Position numbers and translations under genes: made by a program. DNA of 64,000 nt. It comes from Limnoglobus roseus (GTDB taxonomy: Bacteria > Planctomycetota > Planctomycetia > Gemmatales > Gemmataceae). The stretch spans positions 1,984,001 through 2,048,000 of the forward strand of contig NZ_CP042425.1 in assembly GCF_008254045.1 (NCBI RefSeq). The letters run 5' to 3'. Below are positions 61,214 through 64,000 of this stretch, in pieces (within the stretch, counting starts at the first letter, position 1; the number at the start of each line of letters is the position of its first letter). A model generated the notes under the pieces. The model was given only the letters and a program-made list of their open reading frames with translations. It was not told where the DNA came from and did not search any database.

Positions 61214-61453
61214 ATGAGCACGATTACCCTGCAAGACTTGACTAACGACCCGACATCGTTCCTCACGCGGGTCGAAGCCGGGGAATACATTCTGATCCTT
61301 CGGGGATCTCAGCCGGTGGCGGAAGTACGGCCTGTCCCTTCTCCCTCAACGTCGCCCCGACCCGTTGGCCTGGCTGCCGGCGAATTCACGGTCCCCGATG
61401 ATTTCGATGCCCCGCTCCCTGACGAGTTTCTGGAGAGCTTTGAAGCCTCATGA
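61214..61453 (+). CDS. Antitoxin, VapB/Phd-like
   Basis: The 79-aa start at 61214 ('MSTITLQDLTNDPTSFLTRVEAGEYILILRGSQPVAEVRP') gives the Phd/YefM-type DNA-binding fold, with the C-terminal acidic tail ('DDFDAPLPDEFLESF') expected to fill the toxin active site. The stop overlaps the toxin ATG. The pair is likely autoregulated. Confidence 0.8.
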   Translation: MSTITLQDLTNDPTSFLTRVEAGEYILILRGSQPVAEVRPVPSPSTSPRPVGLAAGEFTVPDDFDAPLPDEFLESFEAS

Positions 61454-61842
61454 ACGTCCTGCTCGATACGCATATATTCCTCTGGCACATCCTGAACGAC
61501 GCCAAACTACCGACCGCCTACCGACTGACGATTCAAAACCCTTCCAATCGAGTTTACCTGAGTGCGGCGTCCGTTTGGGAAGCCGTGATCAAATATCAAA
61601 TGGGGAAGCTCCCCTTGCCCGCTCCACCGGCCATATACCTCCCGCTGCAGCGCGACGCACACGGAATCGCGGCCCTTCCCATTGATGAAGGGGCAATGGT
61701 CCACCTCGCCAACCTACCGGCATTGCACCGCGACCCGTTCGACCGGCTTCTGGTCGCGCAAGCCCTTCAGCACGGTCTGACGATCGCGACTGTCGATCAG
61801 GCGGTCATTGCCTACCCCGTCTCGGTGCTTCCCTCGGTGTGA
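61450..61842 (+). CDS. PIN-domain toxin, VapC-like
   Basis: This 130-aa protein has PIN acidic residues D6 ('LLDTHIFLW'), Glu in 'SAASVWEAVIKYQMG', and Asp in 'DPFDRLLVAQA' and 'TVDQAV'. It is an RNase of the VapC type. The ATGA overlap with the antitoxin couples their translation. Its position between gatC and gatA is unusual. Confidence 0.9.
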   Translation: MNVLLDTHIFLWHILNDAKLPTAYRLTIQNPSNRVYLSAASVWEAVIKYQMGKLPLPAPPAIYLPLQRDAHGIAALPIDEGAMVHLANLPALHRDPFDRLLVAQALQHGLTIATVDQAVIAYPVSVLPSV

Positions 61843-61914
61843 ATTGACCTCCTCTCCCCGCGACATAGTTTAACCCTTCGTCTTCCTCTCGACTCCGACC
61901 GACGAGAATCACCC

Positions 61915-63375
61915 GTGTCGCTTACTGAAAAAACGGCCGCCGAACTCCTCGCCCTGCAAGCCGCCGGCAAAGCGTCGGCCGTCGAAATCACCGACGCCTT
62001 CCTGGCGAGCATTGCCGACCGCGACCAGAAGGTGCAGGCGTTCATGCACGTCGAAGGGGCGAACGCGAAGGCCGTCGCCGCTGTCATCGACGCGAAGCGG
62101 AAGAGTGGGGCGAAACTCGGTGCCCTCGCCGGCGTGCCGATCGCCATTAAAGACGTGCTCTGCACGAAGGGCATCCCGACGACGTGCAGCAGCAAGATTC
62201 TCGAAGGCTTCGTGCCGCCGTATGACGCGACCGTCGTCGCCCGGTTGAAGGCGGCCGACGCCATCCTGATCGGTAAGACGAACATGGACGAGTTCGCGAT
62301 GGGGTCGTCCACCGAGAACAGCGCCTACAAGACCACCCGCAACCCGTGGGACCCGGAACGCATCCCCGGCGGGTCGTCCGGTGGGTCGGCCGCCGCCGTC
62401 GCCGCGTGCCTCGCCCCGGTCAGCCTCGGCACCGACACCGGCGGTTCGATCCGCCAACCGGCCAGCCTGTGCGGTATCGTCGGCATCAAACCGACCTACG
62501 GCCGCGTCAGCCGGTACGGGATGATCGCGTTCGCGTCGTCGCTCGACCAGATCGGCCCGTTCACGCACGACGTTTACGACAACGCCCTGCTCATGGAAAT
62601 CATCAGCGGCTTCGACCCGCACGACGCCACGAGCGTGAACCAACCCGTACCGGCGTACACAAAGACGCTGAACGACAAGGTCGAAGGGCTGCGCATCGGC
62701 GTGCCGAAGGAGTTCTTCGGCGAGGGTCTCGATTCCGAAGTCGAAGCCGCGATCCGCACGGCGTTGAAGGAGTACGAGAAGCTCGGCGCGAAGCTGATCG
62801 ACGTGTCGCTACCGCACTCGTCCTACGCGGTGTCGGTCTACTACATCGTCGCGACGGCGGAAGCGTCCTCGAACCTCGCCCGGTTCGACGGCATGCACTA
62901 CGGCCACCGCACGAAGCAGAAGGCCGACCTGATCGGCACCTACGCCAAGTCCCGCGGTGAAGCCTTCGGCAAGGAAGTGCAACGCCGCATCATGCTCGGC
63001 ACCTACGCCCTCAGCAGCGGCTACAAGGACGCCTACTACCTGAAGGCCCTCAAGGTCCGCCGGCTGATCAAGAACGACTTCGACGCGGCCTTCGAGAAGT
63101 GCGACGTCATCATGGGGCCGACCGCTCCGACGGCCGCGTTCAAGAAGGGCGAAAAGAGCGACAACCCGCTGGCAATGTACCTCAGCGACATCTACACGAT
63201 CAGTTGCAACCTCGCCGGCATCGCCGGCCTGAGCATCCCGTGCGGGTTCACGAAGACGAACCTGCCGATCGGCCTGCAACTGCTGTCGCCGCCGTTCGAC
63301 GAGGAGCGCATGCTCCGAGTCGCCCGCATGTACGAGGCCGCCACCGACTGGCACACGAAGCGGCCGACGGTGTAG
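61915..63375 (+). CDS. gatA: Asp/Glu-tRNA(Asn/Gln) amidotransferase subunit A
   Basis: This 486-aa protein starts at GTG 61915. The amidase Ser-cisSer-Lys triad is present: Lys in '[10 protein letters not shown]', cis-Ser in '[12 protein letters not shown]', nucleophile Ser in '[14 protein letters not shown]'. It provides ammonia for converting Glu-tRNA(Gln) or Asp-tRNA(Asn). Length and conserved blocks are normal. Confidence 0.96.
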   Translation: MSLTEKTAAELLALQAAGKASAVEITDAFLASIADRDQKVQAFMHVEGANAKAVAAVIDAKRKSGAKLGALAGVPIAIKDVLCTKGIPTTCSSKILEGFVPPYDATVVARLKAADAILIGKTNMDEFAMGSSTENSAYKTTRNPWDPERIPGGSSGGSAAAVAACLAPVSLGTDTGGSIRQPASLCGIVGIKPTYGRVSRYGMIAFASSLDQIGPFTHDVYDNALLMEIISGFDPHDATSVNQPVPAYTKTLNDKVEGLRIGVPKEFFGEGLDSEVEAAIRTALKEYEKLGAKLIDVSLPHSSYAVSVYYIVATAEASSNLARFDGMHYGHRTKQKADLIGTYAKSRGEAFGKEVQRRIMLGTYALSSGYKDAYYLKALKVRRLIKNDFDAAFEKCDVIMGPTAPTAAFKKGEKSDNPLAMYLSDIYTISCNLAGIAGLSIPCGFTKTNLPIGLQLLSPPFDEERMLRVARMYEAATDWHTKRPTV

Positions 63376-63384
63376 GATGGGGGC

Positions 63385-63579
63385 ATGGCGTTCACGGACA
63401 TCTTGCCCTTCGCCCTCCTCGCGCTCTCGTCGATCGCGGTGCCGCTGATGCTGTTCGTCGCGTTTCGCGCGTTGAAGCGGCGAGATGAATCGCGAGAACC
63501 AACGGCCGCCCCCCGGCACTCGCCGCGCAAGCAGGCGAAGCGGCCGGCGGGGCGTTCCCCGCGATTCCCCGGCCGCTGA
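63385..63579 (+). CDS. Small membrane protein (64 aa)
   Basis: It starts 9 nt after gatA. One transmembrane helix (residues 5-28, 'DILPFALLALSSIAVPLMLFVAF') is followed by a strongly basic tail ('RRDESREPTAAPRHSPRKQAKR'). No family is recognised. Confidence 0.5.
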   Translation: MAFTDILPFALLALSSIAVPLMLFVAFRALKRRDESREPTAAPRHSPRKQAKRPAGRSPRFPGR

Positions 63580-63660
63580 TCGGCTGAAATTTTGATGGCA
63601 CTTCCCGCGGTCGGGGGGGGGAGGACGCGGCGGTTGTCCGTCCCCACTCGGAAGCCGCCA

Positions 63661-63737
63661 TGCCCGTCAAAGTCTACTGCGAAGTGTGCAACAGGTCGTA
63701 CCCCATCGACCTCGTCGGCATCCCGGCGATCATGTGA
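63661..63737 (+). CDS. Tiny CxxC peptide (25 aa), uncertain
   Basis: 'MPVKVYCEVCNRSYPID' has a zinc-knuckle-like CxxC start, but the frame stops after 25 codons (TGATG overlap with the next start). It could be the 5' remnant of a longer zinc-ribbon protein. Confidence 0.25.
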
Positions 63738-63979
63738 TGCGGCGGACCATCGGGGCCGTCGCGGGAGAATTGCCGCTGCTGACGTTGCTGTTGGTGGCGT
63801 TCCGCACGAATTTTATCTTCACGCGGGTGGCCGACGGGGAAAAGCTCGGCGAGTTCAACCACCGGGCGACGCTGATGGACCGTTACGTGCTAGACCTGAC
63901 GGCCGATGAGGAGCGCGAGATCGACCGCCGCATCGCCGTGGCGATGGGCGTGCTGCTGGACACGGGCGAAATGCGGTGA
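63737..63979 (+). CDS. Hypothetical small protein (80 aa)
   Basis: Its ATG overlaps the preceding tiny frame's stop. It has a hydrophobic N-terminal part ('LPLLTLLLVAF'), then a charged helical part with 'MDRYVLDLTADEEREIDRRIAVAMGVLLDTG'. No family is recognised; it may be a real gene cut off from its domain. Confidence 0.35.
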   Translation: MRRTIGAVAGELPLLTLLLVAFRTNFIFTRVADGEKLGEFNHRATLMDRYVLDLTADEEREIDRRIAVAMGVLLDTGEMR

Positions 63980-64000
63980 CGGCAGGATTTTCGGGCCTGA

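Noticed and set aside
1-64000. tRNA, rRNA, riboswitch or clear attachment site
   Set aside because: None could be recognised by eye; a tRNAscan-SE and Rfam run would be decisive.

Overview
The window reads as high-GC chromosome from a planctomycete, most likely a member of the Gemmataceae. The evidence is a secreted protein with the N-terminal 'LSLECLEVRDMPA' motif common in that group, many small proteins of planctomycete type, a Hanks-type Ser/Thr kinase, and GC-rich palindromic intergenic repeats. This placement is an inference; no rRNA or tRNA gene is present to confirm it.

Region 1 (1-24 kb, + strand) is the distal part of a prophage. It opens inside a tail tape-measure gene and continues with a Mu/P2-type baseplate cassette in standard order (gpN-like, gpX/LysM-like, gpD/P-like, spike, gpW, gpJ, gp48-like, collar-domain fibre). 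A lysis and fibre block follows: XhlA-like membrane protein, a stand-alone response-regulator receiver, a Ser-Pro repeat protein, three fibre/spike-like proteins (two with signal peptides, one an SGNH hydrolase), an M15 endolysin, a holin-like gene split by an IS3-family element, and a nest of tiny membrane/lipoprotein genes of spanin type. After these come an HK97-type capsid gene, a small HTH gene and a 1812-aa methyltransferase-helicase fusion of DarB type.

Region 2 (24-30 kb) is a DNA-repair/mutagenesis cluster: SRAP protein, winged-helix protein, Y-family polymerase, a possible second SRAP-like protein and exonuclease III, with small unknown proteins. A palindrome lies between the divergent SRAP and polymerase operons.

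Region 3 (30.3-47 kb) is a defence island. A tight three-gene operon encodes (i) a DEAD/H helicase-DUF1998 protein with a VSR-like nuclease tail, (ii) a SNF2-like helicase and (iii) an Eco57I/PglX-like adenine methylase with a possible GIY-YIG-like tail. This is the DISARM gene set in a fused, PLD-free form. Beside it, two proteins with HEPN-type R-x4-H motifs flank a Ser/Thr protein kinase; this arrangement is my best candidate for an undescribed system.

Region 4 (47.2-56.4 kb) is a second, decayed prophage on the - strand: small protein, portal with an internal deletion, prohead protease, and a capsid gene split into two pieces. About 6.5 kb of foreign DNA lies between the capsid pieces. 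It carries two paralogous proteins (one 5'-truncated, one frameshifted), a winged-helix replication-type protein, an HTH protein and a serine-recombinase-like protein whose catalytic domain is replaced by a DUF3102-like domain.

Region 5 (56.5-64 kb) is ordinary chromosome: a large secreted glycoside-hydrolase-like protein, rpmB, gatC, a VapBC-type toxin-antitoxin pair, gatA and small membrane or unknown proteins.
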